A stretch of 64,000 nucleotides of DNA from Arthrobacter sp. ATA002 (GCF_026898095.1 NZ_CP114015.1:2604001-2668000), one strand, 5' to 3'; numbered from the stretch's first letter, positions 1 through 10,377 are shown. Program-made: numbers and translations. Notes: generated by a model not told the origin, from the sequence alone.

Positions 1-448
1 GCTCTGCATTCAGCAGGGCAACCTTACCGATCTGCTTCAGATAATCCTTGACCGGATCTGCGGTTGCGCCGGCGGAGACGACCTGCTGGGCAGGGGCGTC
101 GTCGTCGTCGGCATCGGAGTACACAAACCCTGAACCGGTCGGCGCTGCCTCCGGTGCGTCCGGGGCATCGAGGTCCGGCTCGGCGGGCTCGGCCTCGGTC
201 TGCGGCTCATCCTCTTCGGCGGCGGTTGCGGCCTTGGCCGGTTTGGCCGTCTTGGCGGCGGTTTTGCGGCCGGCTGCAGTGGTACCTGACTTCGCTGCTG
301 CGGGCTTCCGCACGGCAGCCTTGCGGACTGTCTTCACCGCGGTCTTTTCGCCGGCAGCGGATTCCATCGGAGCCGAAGCTTCGTCTGCGGCAGTGCGCTT
401 GCTTGCAGTGTCAGTCTCTTCGACTGCAGTTGTCTTTCTCGGCGACAC
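1..448 (-). CDS. sigA: Primary RNA polymerase sigma factor (RpoD/SigA), N-terminal part only
   Basis: The first 149 codons of a principal sigma factor; the gene runs off the left edge. The visible part is a Lys/Ala/Pro-rich, then acidic, N-terminal extension ending in DPVKDYLKQIGKVALLNAE, which is the start of conserved region 1.2 of actinobacterial housekeeping sigma factors. The start is GTG (SPRKTT...), six bases after GAAAGG; the ATG 14 bases upstream is out of frame. It would direct core RNA polymerase to housekeeping promoters. The promoter-binding regions 2 to 4 lie outside the window, so identity rests on region 1.2 and the typical extension. Confidence 0.85.
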   Translation of the reverse strand, partial: MSPRKTTAVEETDTASKRTAADEASAPMESAAGEKTAVKTVRKAAVRKPAAAKSGTTAAGRKTAAKTAKPAKAATAAEEDEPQTEAEPAEPDLDAPDAPEAAPTGSGFVYSDADDDDAPAQQVVSAGATADPVKDYLKQIGKVALLNAE

Positions 449-881
449 AGAAAACCTTTCATACGGCGGGCTGTGGAATCGCCATTGGGGGCAACACCAC
501 TATGACCCTGTCAAGTCCGTGCTTGAATTCAAGCGATCCCTCCACTGCGGTGCTCCTACTGGAACATCCGCGCGGCGGTTTTTGTTCCCTCTGCGCAAAC
601 GGCAAAAGGCCCAAAAGCGATACTTGATACACGAACCCGACCGGGTCTCGGTTCCCATTGTCTCATGATTTCCCCCAGCAGCCAGCAATGACAGGACCGG
701 AGCCGGACCGGGGCCGCCCTTTCGCACGTAGGCCTCCACCGCGGTGCCGGGGGGCACTCCGTCTGCCCCGGCTCCGTGGACGCTGTGATCCCACCGCCGG
801 TCAGGACTGTGGCTCGACCGCCGCCGAGGGCGGTACGGGTGGCGGGGCGTTCCGCGAGCGGGGAGGGCCTGTCTGCCCGGC
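449..881. other. Intergenic region upstream of the sigma factor gene, with a perfect palindrome
   Basis: No convincing gene lies in these 433 bases; the reading frames across it are by-products of high GC. It is the leader and promoter region of the sigma factor gene on the minus strand. A perfect 14-base palindrome, GCTTGAATTCAAGC, sits at 521-534, about 75 bases before the GTG start. A TTGACA reads on the minus strand at about 509-514, but I find no good -10 at 16-18 bases, so I do not call a promoter. Confidence 0.4.
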
Positions 882-2389
882 CTAGGTGCGGGCATCGCCC
901 GGGTGCCGTTCCGGTGCTCCCCGCCAGGCCGTTTCGGCGGTTCGGGCCCACAGCGGGAAGATGCCGGTGGCCAGGAGCTCGTCCAGCAGTTCCGCCAGCC
1001 GGTACCCCGGGTATGCCTCCAGGCAGCGGGCCAGGTAGAGCTGGGCCCGTGATCCCCTCCCCTGGCCCATTCAATCCAGGCCAGCAGGCTCAGCAGGGCA
1101 GCCGCCGCTTCGCCGTCCGGTGCGGCTTTGCGGTCCACTTCGGGCTGACTGTCCGGATCCGCTTGGCTGTCCGGATCCGCTTGGCTGTCCGGTTCAGCTT
1201 GGCTGTCCGGTTCAGCAGCCGCGCCTCCTCCTCCTGGCGCGCCGCCTCCCGCCGCGGCTGCAAGCAGCTCGCTGAAAACTCGAAAGGCTGCGTCCATTCC
1301 GGCCCAGTTTGGAACACCGGCGTACCGGCCGACGAGAACGTCCCGGAAGTCCCGCCCCGGATCCGCTGAGGCGCTGCGGCCCGGCAAACCGGGCGGACCC
1401 GCCTTCGGCGCCGGCCCTGCTCCACCTCCGGCGCCCGGTGTTCCTCCGCCACGCAGCTCCCACTCGTGGAACCGCCCGCCGGGTCCCGCCGGCAACAGCG
1501 GCTGTCCGTCCCCGGCCGACAGAAGAGCGCATGCCTCTGCACCGCCCATAGCGGCGGTGCTGCCCAGGGCGGCCATCACCAGGAGAGTGTCGCGCACCGG
1601 ACGGATACGGAGGCTGGCCAGCAGGAACCCGGCGGCCTCGGGATTTGCGCGGAGCTCCGGGCAGCCGGTTCCTGCCGCGGCCCCGGCGGACCGGGCCCGG
1701 TCCGGCGGCAGTGCAGCTGCTCCGGCGAGAAACTCGTCCCAGACCGCGAGGGTGCCGGCGAACTGCGAACGCCGGCACCAGCGTCCCCTGAGCCTGCGGG
1801 AGTAGTGCGCCCGGAAGCGCGCCGCTTCCCCGGCACTTGTCCACTCCCGCGACAGGTCCAGATCCACGGCCTCAGTCAGGGACCGGGCATAGGCGCTGCC
1901 CCGGTAGATCATTTCTGCGCTGAGGGTGCTGTCGGTGATCTGGCTCAGGGCGTGGCCAGGCCAGGGGCAGCACGTACTGTCAGTGCAAAAGTACTCCCGC
2001 CAGGCAGTCTGGGACACGAGCCAGCCGTCACGAATAGGCAGACCTGCCCCGGCGAGGTGGCGGCCAAGCTGCTCGACGAGTTTCCGGTGCGGAGGAAGGC
2101 CCGGTTTCTTCCACTTCCGGTGGGTGTACATGGCCATCAGAACTCCGTTGGCGGATTCATCCGAGCGCAGCAGCTCCGTCACCCGGAGCGCAAACGCCGA
2201 ATAATCAACGGTGCCGACCGGCAAATCCAGCCGCAGAGTGGCACCGAGGCGCGAGGAATCCATGGTCATGAGCACCAGTGACTCGTGCGGGACGAACCCG
2301 AGGCTGTGGGGTATGAAGGCCAGGATGTCCACGGGTCCGCTGACCGCAAAAGGTTCCTGCACATATCGGCCGCTGGGAGGGTTCGTCAT
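882..2389 (-). CDS. DUF4192 domain-containing protein (one frameshift)
   Basis: Actinobacterial DUF4192 family; function unknown. The N-terminal part (GPVDILAFIPHSLGF, then VLMTMD) is the family signature. The frame breaks near 1062-1068: after LLSLLAWIEWARG the expected continuation RGSRAQLYLARCLEAYPG lies in the next frame and runs to a stop at 882. Restoring one base in the run of G gives about 502 residues, a normal length. Before the break lies a Pro/Asp/Ser/Gln repeat encoded by 18-base units. Start ATG at 2389 follows GGGAAG. Codirectional with the sigma gene 433 bases downstream. Confidence 0.75.
1149..1220. repeat. Four tandem 18-bp units inside the DUF4192 gene
   Basis: Four head-to-tail copies of an 18-base unit beginning CTGTCCGG: two identical (1149-1166 and 1167-1184) and two that differ by TTCAGC for ATCCGC (1185-1202 and 1203-1220, the last diverging at its end). 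On the coding strand they encode an acidic (A/E)-(D/E)-P-D-S-Q hexapeptide repeat in a linker. The in-frame unit allows copy-number change without a frameshift. Confidence 0.85.
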
Positions 2390-2539
2390 GGGTCGAGCTT
2401 CCCGGCACGCAAGGCACGCTGCCAGCCGCCGCCGAACAGCTGTGGACAGGAGACGGACTGCCCTTTGGCCGCTGGCCCAGTGGAGGAACAGTCGTCGAGC
2501 GGCTTCGGATACCCGGCCGGTGATTAGGCGGCTACGACG

Positions 2540-3907
2540 CTAGCCGCCGCCGGTGTCTCCGTCACCCGCGCGTCCGGCCTGCCGGGACCTGCGGGCCGCC
2601 TGCTTCGCCTGCCGTTCCCGGGCGATGGCCTCACGCAGCGGCGGCAGCCGGAGTCCGTTATCGGCCATGCGCGCCCGGACCCGGCCGCGGGTCCGGAGGA
2701 TACCGGCCACGCCCACGCCCATTACCGCGAACTGGACGGCCAACGCCAGACGGAATGAGTCCAGCGCATAGAGGTCTCCTCCGGAGAAACCGGTGGCGTG
2801 CAGGACATCCAGCACGACTCCAATCAGGTACATCGAGACCAGCGAGGCGATGAACCCGCCGATGTTCACAATGCCGGTGGCAGTACCGAGCCGGTGGCCC
2901 GGGTTGTAGGTTCGGGCAAAGTCAAAGCCGATCATCGACCCCGGCCCGCCGACAGCCAGCACTGCAACCAGCACCGCGAGCAGCCACAGCGGCGCCGGCC
3001 CCGGGTACAGCAGCACGGCAAGCCAGGCTGCCGCGATGGCAGCCGCGATCAGCAGCACCATAGTGGAACGCCGCAGCGGGTGGCGCCCCACCCAGGAGCC
3101 CAGCCAGGGACCGCAGACCACGGCGACCGCCACAAACAGGGTCATAAGGGCCGACGCGCCCGAAGATTCCACCCCTTCGGCGCTGACCAGGTACGGGAAG
3201 CCCCACATCATGACGAAGACGGTTCCCGGGAACTGGATCGTGAAATGGGTCCACATGCCCAGCCGTGTTCCGGGCTGGCGCCAGGCCTCGGCCAGTGACG
3301 TGGCGGTCTGACGAAGGGGAAGCAGCGCAGGCGCCTCCGCACCGCTGGGGCGGTTGCGTACCAGGAGAAGGGTCAGCACAAGGATCAGCACGGAGAGGGA
3401 CGCCGCGGACACGAACGCCGTGTTCCAGCCGAATTCGTGCAGGACAAACGCAAACGGCACCGCGCTGGCAATTTGGCCCAGCTGGCCGATGATTCCGGTC
3501 CATTGGGTGAGGACGGGAATGTGCCGGCCGTTGAACCAGGCCGGGAGCAGCCGCAGGACGCTGATGAAGGTCAGGGCGTCGCCGGCGCCCACCAGCGATC
3601 GGCCCAGAATCCCGCCGCCCACGGAGTCGGCGGTGGCCAGCTGCAGCTGTCCGGCCACCATCAGCGCGGCCCCGCCGGCGATGAGGAGCCGCGGACCGAA
3701 CCGGTCGACGAGCACGCCGACGGGAATCTGCAGTCCGGCGTAAACCAGCAGCTGCACCACGGTAAAAACGGAGAGAATCGAGGCGGTGGCGTCGAAACGC
3801 TCGGTGGCTTCCAGCCCTGCGACGCCGAAGGTGGTGCGCTGGGTTACGGCAACAAGGTACGCGAGGACACTGATGCCCCAGACAAACCAGGCGCGGACGC
3901 TGTTCAT
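2540..3907 (-). CDS. MFS transporter
   Basis: A 455-residue major facilitator protein with about twelve hydrophobic segments. The loop between helices 2 and 3 carries GVLVDRFGPR, a motif-A-like sequence; the C terminus is a basic Arg/Gln-rich cytoplasmic tail. Start ATG follows GGAGGTG at good distance. It lies 18 bases after the PAC2 gene on the same strand, so the two are probably cotranscribed. Substrate cannot be told from sequence alone. Confidence 0.85.
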   Translation of the reverse strand: MNSVRAWFVWGISVLAYLVAVTQRTTFGVAGLEATERFDATASILSVFTVVQLLVYAGLQIPVGVLVDRFGPRLLIAGGAALMVAGQLQLATADSVGGGILGRSLVGAGDALTFISVLRLLPAWFNGRHIPVLTQWTGIIGQLGQIASAVPFAFVLHEFGWNTAFVSAASLSVLILVLTLLLVRNRPSGAEAPALLPLRQTATSLAEAWRQPGTRLGMWTHFTIQFPGTVFVMMWGFPYLVSAEGVESSGASALMTLFVAVAVVCGPWLGSWVGRHPLRRSTMVLLIAAAIAAAWLAVLLYPGPAPLWLLAVLVAVLAVGGPGSMIGFDFARTYNPGHRLGTATGIVNIGGFIASLVSMYLIGVVLDVLHATGFSGGDLYALDSFRLALAVQFAVMGVGVAGILRTRGRVRARMADNGLRLPPLREAIARERQAKQAARRSRQAGRAGDGDTGGG

Positions 3908-3925
3908 CCCCGCACCTCCGTGCAG

Positions 3926-4981
3926 TTATTCCCTGGGGTAGTCCCGCGGTGCCGTTCCGGGCTCCCGGCCCGGCTGTCCCGACGTGTCAGTGTTCCCACC
4001 AGTTCCTGCGTCCTCCGTTGAATCCTCGTGTGAATCGTCGTGATTTTCGGGCCACAGCGCCTCGGATTCCTCCTCGGCCTGAGGGCTGGCCAAATACGCT
4101 TCGACCGCGGCGCCGAGTTCCTCCGCGTCGGCGAGCTCGTCGTTGTCCTTCACGAGCAGGGAGCGCCGGACCGTGCTGTCCGTGTATTCGTCAAAGCGCT
4201 TCTCCAACGTGGCCACCACGCCCTTGACCTCGGCGGAGGCCTCCACCTGTTCGGCAATCTGGCGTTCGACGTCGCGTCCGGCCTCGCGCAGGCGGTCGGT
4301 GGGCAGCACCAGCGATGCCGCGGCCCCCAGATATTCCAGGCCGGCCACTGCCGCCGGCGGAAACTCTGCCTCCGCCAGGTAGTGCGGCACGTGCATGGCA
4401 TGGCCGACGACGTCGATCCCGGCCTGCGTCAGGCGCAGCTCCAGGACGTGCCCCACGGCAGCCTGGATTTGTGCGCTGGGACGCCAGGAGCTGATCCCGG
4501 CCATAAGGTCGGGCCGGTTGCCGTGAACGGTGACGCCGACCGGGCGGGTGTGCGGTACGGGCATCGGAATCGAGTGGATCCAGCTGACCCGCTCCACCTC
4601 GTAGGTCTTCGCCAGGTGCACGACGGCGGCAGCGAACCGCTCCCACTGCACGTCCGGTTCAAAGCCGGTCAGGAAAAGGAAGGGCTCGCCGAGCCCGTCA
4701 TAGAGCCGGTAGAGATTCAGCAGCGGGGGTTCGTAATCGGCCAGATGGTCCTCCGCGAAGGCTATCTGGGGGCGCCGGGCACGGTAGTCGATGAGCTGGT
4801 CCGCGTCGAAGGACGCCACCAGGTCATGGTCGAGTGTTTCCAGCAGCTCCTCACGGATCTGGGAGACGACGTGGCCGGCCTCGGCAAAGCCGGTAAAGCC
4901 CATCAGAAGCTGCAACCCGTGCAGGCCGGCGTCGTCAGCCACCTCAGGATTCAAGTTAAACAGGGTCAGCGGATCAAGCAT
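3926..4981 (-). CDS. PAC2 family protein
   Basis: 351 residues of the PAC2 (proteasome assembly chaperone 2-like) family found next to proteasome or MFS genes in actinobacteria. The N-terminal stretch (GFTGFAEAGHVVSQI; later FLFLTGFEPDVQWERF and WIHSIPMPVPHTRP) matches the family core. The last 60 residues are acidic and low in complexity, probably disordered. ATG follows AAGGGGAAG. Molecular role in bacteria lacking an obvious proteasome partner here is unknown. Divergent from pepA. Confidence 0.85.
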   Translation of the reverse strand: MLDPLTLFNLNPEVADDAGLHGLQLLMGFTGFAEAGHVVSQIREELLETLDHDLVASFDADQLIDYRARRPQIAFAEDHLADYEPPLLNLYRLYDGLGEPFLFLTGFEPDVQWERFAAAVVHLAKTYEVERVSWIHSIPMPVPHTRPVGVTVHGNRPDLMAGISSWRPSAQIQAAVGHVLELRLTQAGIDVVGHAMHVPHYLAEAEFPPAAVAGLEYLGAAASLVLPTDRLREAGRDVERQIAEQVEASAEVKGVVATLEKRFDEYTDSTVRRSLLVKDNDELADAEELGAAVEAYLASPQAEEESEALWPENHDDSHEDSTEDAGTGGNTDTSGQPGREPGTAPRDYPRE

Positions 4982-5288
4982 GTCTTCCCCTTCAATGCTT
5001 CCATGGTCTTCGGTCCCCCGAGATTTGCGATGGTTCCCCGCTTCGGCTCCGGAGGTCTTCTCCGCTCGCGGCTGGGGCGGCGCAGGGTGCGCTGTTGATT
5101 ACTCAAGGGTAAACGCCGCCGCCCACGCGTTTCATTCCCGTCCGCCGAGGGCGCACTCCCGGATCGCAGGCGGCTGCGGCGCCGGCAAGAGACTACGATC
5201 TGTACTGAGGGGCCGCGCCGGCACTACGCGGGACGCGGGAGAACGCGGCACCAGCAACCAATTCGTGCAAACGTAAGGATGAAACTTC
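4982..5288. other. Divergent intergenic region between PAC2 and pepA
   Basis: 307 bases separating two divergent genes; it must hold both promoters. A TACGAT at 5194-5199 could be a -10 for pepA, but no good -35 stands 17 bases upstream. A short inverted repeat TTGATTACTCAA lies near 5095-5106. I see no gene. Confidence 0.35.
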
Positions 5289-6821
5289 GTGGTTAAAACG
5301 AACGAGCCAAATCTGTCGGTGGTCTCCCGGGATGTGCAGAAAGTACCGGCCCAGGCACTGGTGGTCGGGATCGGGCAGACCTCCGGCGGCCCCGTTCTTG
5401 TTGAAAGCCCGCTGAGCCCGAAGGCGGCTTCCGCTCTCGCCGCTTCCCTGCCCCTCCTTGGCGTCACCGGTGCCGCGGACGAGGTTCACCGTCTGCCCGG
5501 GCTGCCCGAGCTTGAGGCCCAGATGCTGGTCCTGGCCGGCGTCGGGCGGGTCACCGCTGGGGTTCCGCTCAGCGAAGAAGCCCTGCGCCGCGCCGCAGGC
5601 TCCGCTGTCCGCCAGCTGGCCGGCACCGAGACGGTGGCCCTGGCCCTCCCCGCTGCCACCGTCGCTGATGCCGCCGCCGTTGCCGAGGGCGCCCTGTTCG
5701 GCGCCTACAGCTACAGCGAACACCGCACCGACAAGGGAACCATGCCCAAGGACCCGGTCCGCAGCATCGTCATCGTCACCCCCGCTGCAGACGAAAAGGC
5801 ACTGGAGCCGGCGCTGGAACGGGCGCGGATCCTGGGCCGGGCCGTCAACGCCACCCGTACGCTGGTGAACCATCCCCCGAGCCACCTCTACCCCGAGACC
5901 TTCGCCGCAGCCGCCAAGGACCTGGCCAAGCCGCTGTCGGCAAAGGTCAAGGTCACCGTCATGGATGAGAAGAAGCTGGAGCGTGACGGCTTCGGCGGAC
6001 TGATTGGTGTCGGCAAGGGTTCCTCCCGCCCGCCGCGCATGGTCAAGGTGGAATATTCGCCGGCGCGCGCCAAAGCCAAACTCGCACTGGTGGGCAAGGG
6101 CATCACGTTCGATTCCGGTGGACTGTCACTGAAGCCCGCTGCCGGCATGCAGACCATGAAGTGCGACATGGGCGGCGCCGCCGTCGTGCTGAACGCACTG
6201 CTGGCCATCGCGGAACTGGGGCTGCCCGTAAGGGTTACCGCCTGGCTTTGCCTGGCCGAAAATATGCCCTCGGGCACGGCCCAGCGCCCCGGCGACGTCA
6301 TGACGACCTACGGCGGCCGCACCGTTGAGGTGCTGAACACTGACGCTGAAGGCCGTCTGGTCATGGCCGACGGCCTGGTCGCCGCATCAGAGGAAGCCCC
6401 GGACGTGCTGATCGACGTGGCCACCCTGACCGGCGCACAGATGATCGCCCTGGGCAACCGGGTCTCGGCTGTCATGGGTGAGGAGGGCGTACGCGACGCC
6501 GTAAAGGCCGCTGCGGACCGTTCCGGCGAACTGTTCTGGCCCATGCCGATTCCCGAGGAGCTCCGCGCGTCCCTGGACTCCCAGGTGGCGGACATCGCCA
6601 ACCACGGTGAACGGTTCGGCGGCATGATGACGGCTGCCACGTTCCTGCGTGAATTCGTCGGCGAGGTCGACGGCGTGAAGATCCCGTGGGCGCACCTGGA
6701 CATTGCCGGTCCGGCCTTCAACGAAGGCGCACCGTACGGCTATACCCCCAAGGAGGGCACCGGCGTGGCAGTTCGCACGCTCGTCGCCTACGCGGAAGAC
6801 GTTGTCTCCCGCTCCGCCTAG
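5289..6821 (+). CDS. pepA: Leucyl aminopeptidase (M17)
   Basis: 510-residue cytosolic metallo-aminopeptidase that removes N-terminal residues from peptides, using two metal ions. The C-terminal catalytic domain shows KGITFDSGGLSLKP and the M17 signature NTDAEGRLVMADGL; metal ligands Lys, Asp and Glu in these motifs are present. The N-terminal domain (about residues 1-170) is the family's less conserved domain. Start is GTG at 5289 after AAGGATG. It is followed 204 bases later by lpd on the same strand. Confidence 0.95.
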   Translation: MVKTNEPNLSVVSRDVQKVPAQALVVGIGQTSGGPVLVESPLSPKAASALAASLPLLGVTGAADEVHRLPGLPELEAQMLVLAGVGRVTAGVPLSEEALRRAAGSAVRQLAGTETVALALPAATVADAAAVAEGALFGAYSYSEHRTDKGTMPKDPVRSIVIVTPAADEKALEPALERARILGRAVNATRTLVNHPPSHLYPETFAAAAKDLAKPLSAKVKVTVMDEKKLERDGFGGLIGVGKGSSRPPRMVKVEYSPARAKAKLALVGKGITFDSGGLSLKPAAGMQTMKCDMGGAAVVLNALLAIAELGLPVRVTAWLCLAENMPSGTAQRPGDVMTTYGGRTVEVLNTDAEGRLVMADGLVAASEEAPDVLIDVATLTGAQMIALGNRVSAVMGEEGVRDAVKAAADRSGELFWPMPIPEELRASLDSQVADIANHGERFGGMMTAATFLREFVGEVDGVKIPWAHLDIAGPAFNEGAPYGYTPKEGTGVAVRTLVAYAEDVVSRSA

Positions 6822-7025
6822 ATACTGCGTATAGCACCGGCCCCGTTCAGGGACCACCCGGAACCACTGGTGTGGCTGGTGTTTCTCGTTACACTTCCCG
6901 CCGGCGGGCCTTCACCGAGTGGATGCAGTCCTGCCGGCGGGATAGTGTGAGAGACAATCACAACCGCCCAAATCACTAAAACGACGCGCCCATGTGCGTC
7001 ACCGATTACGCGAGGGAGCGTCCAA

Positions 7026-8405
7026 GTGGCCGAAAAGGCAACTGCGCAAGAATTCGACATCCTGATCCTGGGAGGAAGCGGCGGTTACGCCGCCGCCCTC
7101 CGTTCCGTGGAACTGGGTTTCTCCGTAGGACTCATCGAGAAGGGGAAGCTGGGCGGCACCTGCCTGCACAACGGCTGCATTCCCACCAAGGCCCTGCTGC
7201 ACTCGGCGGAAATCGCCGAGAATGCGAAGTCGGCCTCGAAGTACGGCATCAAGGCCACCTTCGATTCCGTGGACATGACGGCGGTGAACTCCTACAAGGA
7301 CAACATCATTGCGGGCAAGTTCCGCGGACTGCAGGGCCTGATCAAGTCCAAGGGCATCACTGTTATCGAGGGTGAAGGCAAGCTCACCAGCGAGAAGACC
7401 ATTGAGGTCAACGGCGAGACGTACACCGGCGCCAACATCATCCTGGCCACCGGCTCCTACTCCCGCTCCCTGCCGGGACTGGAAATCGGCGGCAAGGTCA
7501 TCACCTCCGACCAGGCCCTGAAGATGGACACCGTTCCCAAGAGCGCGGTCATCCTCGGCGGCGGCGTCATCGGCGTCGAATTCGCTTCGGTCTGGAACTC
7601 GTTCGGCGTGGACGTCACCATTGTGGAGGGCCTGCCCTCGCTGGTCCCGAACGAGGATGCCGCCATCATCAAGAACCTGGAGCGCGCCTACAAGAAGCGC
7701 GGCATCAAGTTCAGCACCGGCATCTTCTTCGACAACGTCAAGCAGAACGACGACGGCGTCGTCGTCACGCTCGCCGACGGCAAGACCTATGAAGCGGACC
7801 TCCTGCTCGTGGCCGTCGGCCGCGGACCGGTCACCGCAAACCTGGGTTACGAAGAAGCGGGCCTGACCATGGACCGCGGCTTCGTCATCACCAACGACCG
7901 CCTGCACACCGGTGTCGGCAACGTCTACGCCGTCGGTGACATCGTTCCCGGCCTGCAGCTGGCCCACCGCGGCTTCCAGCAGGGCATCTTCGTGGCCGAG
8001 GAAATTGCCGGTCTCAAGCCGGTCATCGTCGAAGACGTCAACATCCCGAAGGTCACCTACTGCGAGCCGGAAATCGCTTCCGTGGGCCTGACCGAAAAGG
8101 CCGCCAAGGCCAAGCTCGGCGACGATAACGTCCAGGTCCAGGAGTACAACCTGGCCGGCAACGGCAAGACCTCCATCCTCGGCTCGTCCGGGCTGATCAA
8201 GATGGTCCGCGAAAAGGACGGCCCCATCGTGGGCGTCCACATGATCGGCGGCCGCATCGGCGAGCAGATCGGTGAAGCACAGCTGATCGTGAACTGGGAA
8301 GCCTACCCGGAAGACCTCGCGAGCCTGCTGCACGCCCACCCCACGCAGAACGAAGCACTCGGCGAGGCTGCCATGGCCCTCGCCGGCAAGCCCCTGCACG
8401 GCTAA
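7026..8405 (+). CDS. lpdA: Dihydrolipoyl dehydrogenase (E3)
   Basis: 459-residue FAD-dependent E3 that reoxidises dihydrolipoamide of 2-oxo acid dehydrogenase complexes with NAD+. It has the N-terminal FAD-binding motif GGSGGYAAAL, the redox disulfide in GGTCLHNGCIPTKALL, the second GxGxxG-like NAD site (ILGGGVIGVEFA), and the C-terminal dimer domain with the His-Glu pair in HAHPTQNEAL. GTG start after GAGGGAG. The E2 gene follows 120 bases later, so they serve the same complex. Confidence 0.96.
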   Translation: MAEKATAQEFDILILGGSGGYAAALRSVELGFSVGLIEKGKLGGTCLHNGCIPTKALLHSAEIAENAKSASKYGIKATFDSVDMTAVNSYKDNIIAGKFRGLQGLIKSKGITVIEGEGKLTSEKTIEVNGETYTGANIILATGSYSRSLPGLEIGGKVITSDQALKMDTVPKSAVILGGGVIGVEFASVWNSFGVDVTIVEGLPSLVPNEDAAIIKNLERAYKKRGIKFSTGIFFDNVKQNDDGVVVTLADGKTYEADLLLVAVGRGPVTANLGYEEAGLTMDRGFVITNDRLHTGVGNVYAVGDIVPGLQLAHRGFQQGIFVAEEIAGLKPVIVEDVNIPKVTYCEPEIASVGLTEKAAKAKLGDDNVQVQEYNLAGNGKTSILGSSGLIKMVREKDGPIVGVHMIGGRIGEQIGEAQLIVNWEAYPEDLASLLHAHPTQNEALGEAAMALAGKPLHG

Positions 8406-8424
8406 AGCCAAGAACCAACGCCTG

Positions 8425-8455
8425 GTGCACCCGGGAACGCAAACCCCGGGTGCAC
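8425..8455 (+). terminator. Hairpin after lpd
   Basis: Perfect 11-base stem GTGCACCCGGG / CCCGGGTGCAC around a nine-base loop, followed by TAGGCTTTCC. Lacks a clean T run, so it could be a terminator or an mRNA-stabilising hairpin between lpd and the E2 gene. Confidence 0.6.
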
Positions 8456-8525
8456 TAGGCTTTCCACCACCAGCACCAGCGGTACGGCTGGTCCAGAAGA
8501 TCTAATAAGGAGAAACGGGGACAAT

Positions 8526-10316
8526 ATGTCTGAAACCGTGAACTTACCCGCCCTTGGTGAAAGCGTCACTGAAGGCACCGTCACCCGCTGGCTCAAGGCC
8601 GTGGGCGACAGCGTCGAGGTAGACGAGCCGCTGCTGGAAGTTTCCACTGACAAGGTCGATACCGAAATCCCGTCGCCGGTCGCCGGCGTCATCGAGGAAA
8701 TCCTCGTGGCCGAAGACGAGACCGCTGAAGTTGGCGAGGCGCTGGTGCGCATCGGCGACGGCGACGGCTCCGGCGCCAAGGACGACGGCGGCAGCGCCGC
8801 CAATCAGGAAGCCCCGGCCGAAGAGGCCGAGGAAGCTCCCGCCGAAGAGGCTCCCGCAGCCGACGAAGCTCCCGCCGAGGAGACTCCCGCAGCCGAGGAA
8901 GCTCCGGCAGAGTCCGGTGCCGGCGAAGGCACCGACGTCACCCTCCCCGCCCTCGGCGAGTCCGTCACCGAAGGCACCGTTACCCGCTGGCTGAAGGCCG
9001 TGGGAGATGACGTTGAGGTTGACGAGCCGCTGCTGGAGGTCTCCACCGATAAGGTCGATACCGAGATCCCCTCCCCCGTTGCCGGCAAGCTGCTGGAAAT
9101 CCGCGTCAACGAGGACGACACCGCCGAGGTTGGCTCCGTTCTGGCCGTCATCGGTTCCGGTGCCGCCGCTCCGGCCAAGGCCGAGCCGAAGGAAGCAGAG
9201 CCCGTAGCGGCAGCATCCAACGACGAGCGCGAAGCCCCGGCTGCAGAGCCGAAGAAGGAAGAAGCACCTGCCCCGAAGCAGGAGGAGAAGAAGCCTGAGC
9301 CCAAGGCCGAGGCTCCCAAGCAGGAAGCTCCGAAGCAGGACGCTCCCGCCGCCTCCGAGCCCGAAGGCACCTACGTCACCCCGCTGGTGCGCAAGCTTGC
9401 CAACCAGCACGGCGTGGACCTGTCTACGGTCAAGGGTTCCGGCGTCGCCGGCCGCATCCGCAAGCAGGATGTCCTCGAGGCTGCCGAGGCCAAGAAGGCC
9501 GCCGATTCCACGCCCGCCGCGGCACCGGCTTCCCAGGCTTTCCCGTCCTCGGACAAGGCAGCCCCTGCACAGATCAGCGACGCCAGCGCCAAGCTGCGCG
9601 GCACCACGGTTAAGGCACCGCGGATCCGCCAGACCATCGCCCGCCGCATGATGGAATCGCTGCAGGAATCCGCCCAGCTGACCCAGGTCCAGGAAGTGGA
9701 CATGACGCGCATCGCCAAGCTGCGCGCCTCCGCGAAGGACTCCTTCGCCGCCCAGAACGGTGCGAAGCTGACCTTCCTGCCGTTCATCGCCAAGGCCGTG
9801 ACCGAAGCCCTAAAGCAGCACCCGAAGCTGAACGCCTCGTACGATTCAGACGCCCAGCAGATCACGTACCACGACGCCGAGCACCTCGCGATCGCCGTGG
9901 ATACCGAAAAGGGCCTGCTGGTTCCCGTCATCAACGATGCCGGCGACCTGAACATCGCCGGGCTGGCCAAGCGCATCGGCGACGTCGGTTCGCGGACCAA
10001 GAACGGCAAGATCGGCCCCGACGAGCTCTCCGGCGGAACGTTCACGATCACGAATATCGGTTCCGTGGGCGCTCTCTTCGACACGCCGATCATCAACCAG
10101 CCGCAGGTGGGCATCCTGGGCACCGGCGCAATCGTGAAGCGCCCCGTCGTCCTGACCGACGCCGAGGGCAATGACACCATTGCCATCCGTTCCATGATGT
10201 ACCTGTCCCTGTCCTACGACCACCGCCTGGTGGACGGCGCCGATGCAGGACGTTTCCTGCAGACGCTGAAGGCACGGCTCGAAGAAGGCAACTTCTCGGC
10301 AGACCTGGGCCTGTAG
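8526..10316 (+). CDS. sucB: Dihydrolipoamide acyltransferase E2 (2-oxoglutarate dehydrogenase type) with two lipoyl domains
   Basis: 596 residues. Two near-identical lipoyl domains (about 3-77 and 138-212) each carry the lipoylated Lys in [12 protein letters not shown]; Ala/Pro/Glu-rich linkers join them to a peripheral subunit-binding domain ([17 protein letters not shown]) and a catalytic domain ending in [13 protein letters not shown] with the catalytic His and Asp. Such actinobacterial E2 proteins are named SucB or DlaT and may serve pyruvate and 2-oxoglutarate complexes; which one cannot be told here. ATG after AAGGAG. Its lipoate would come from LipB and LipA 16 kb downstream. Confidence 0.93.
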   Translation: MSETVNLPALGESVTEGTVTRWLKAVGDSVEVDEPLLEVSTDKVDTEIPSPVAGVIEEILVAEDETAEVGEALVRIGDGDGSGAKDDGGSAANQEAPAEEAEEAPAEEAPAADEAPAEETPAAEEAPAESGAGEGTDVTLPALGESVTEGTVTRWLKAVGDDVEVDEPLLEVSTDKVDTEIPSPVAGKLLEIRVNEDDTAEVGSVLAVIGSGAAAPAKAEPKEAEPVAAASNDEREAPAAEPKKEEAPAPKQEEKKPEPKAEAPKQEAPKQDAPAASEPEGTYVTPLVRKLANQHGVDLSTVKGSGVAGRIRKQDVLEAAEAKKAADSTPAAAPASQAFPSSDKAAPAQISDASAKLRGTTVKAPRIRQTIARRMMESLQESAQLTQVQEVDMTRIAKLRASAKDSFAAQNGAKLTFLPFIAKAVTEALKQHPKLNASYDSDAQQITYHDAEHLAIAVDTEKGLLVPVINDAGDLNIAGLAKRIGDVGSRTKNGKIGPDELSGGTFTITNIGSVGALFDTPIINQPQVGILGTGAIVKRPVVLTDAEGNDTIAIRSMMYLSLSYDHRLVDGADAGRFLQTLKARLEEGNFSADLGL

Positions 10317-10339
10317 CTCCGGCCCTGCCAACGTATAAC

Positions 10340-10377
10340 CGAAGCGGGCGCTTTCCTTCCGGGAGGCGCCCGCTTCG
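10340..10377 (+). terminator. Terminator hairpin after the E2 gene
   Basis: Twelve-base stem CGAAGCGGGCGC / GCGCCCGCTTCG with a 14-base loop, 23 bases after the E2 stop. Followed by TCGTCC rather than T's, as often in high-GC actinobacteria. Confidence 0.7.

Noticed and set aside
48..668. 206-residue plus-strand open frame at the left edge
   Set aside because: Ser/Ala-rich shadow opposite the sigma factor's Ala/Lys-rich extension.
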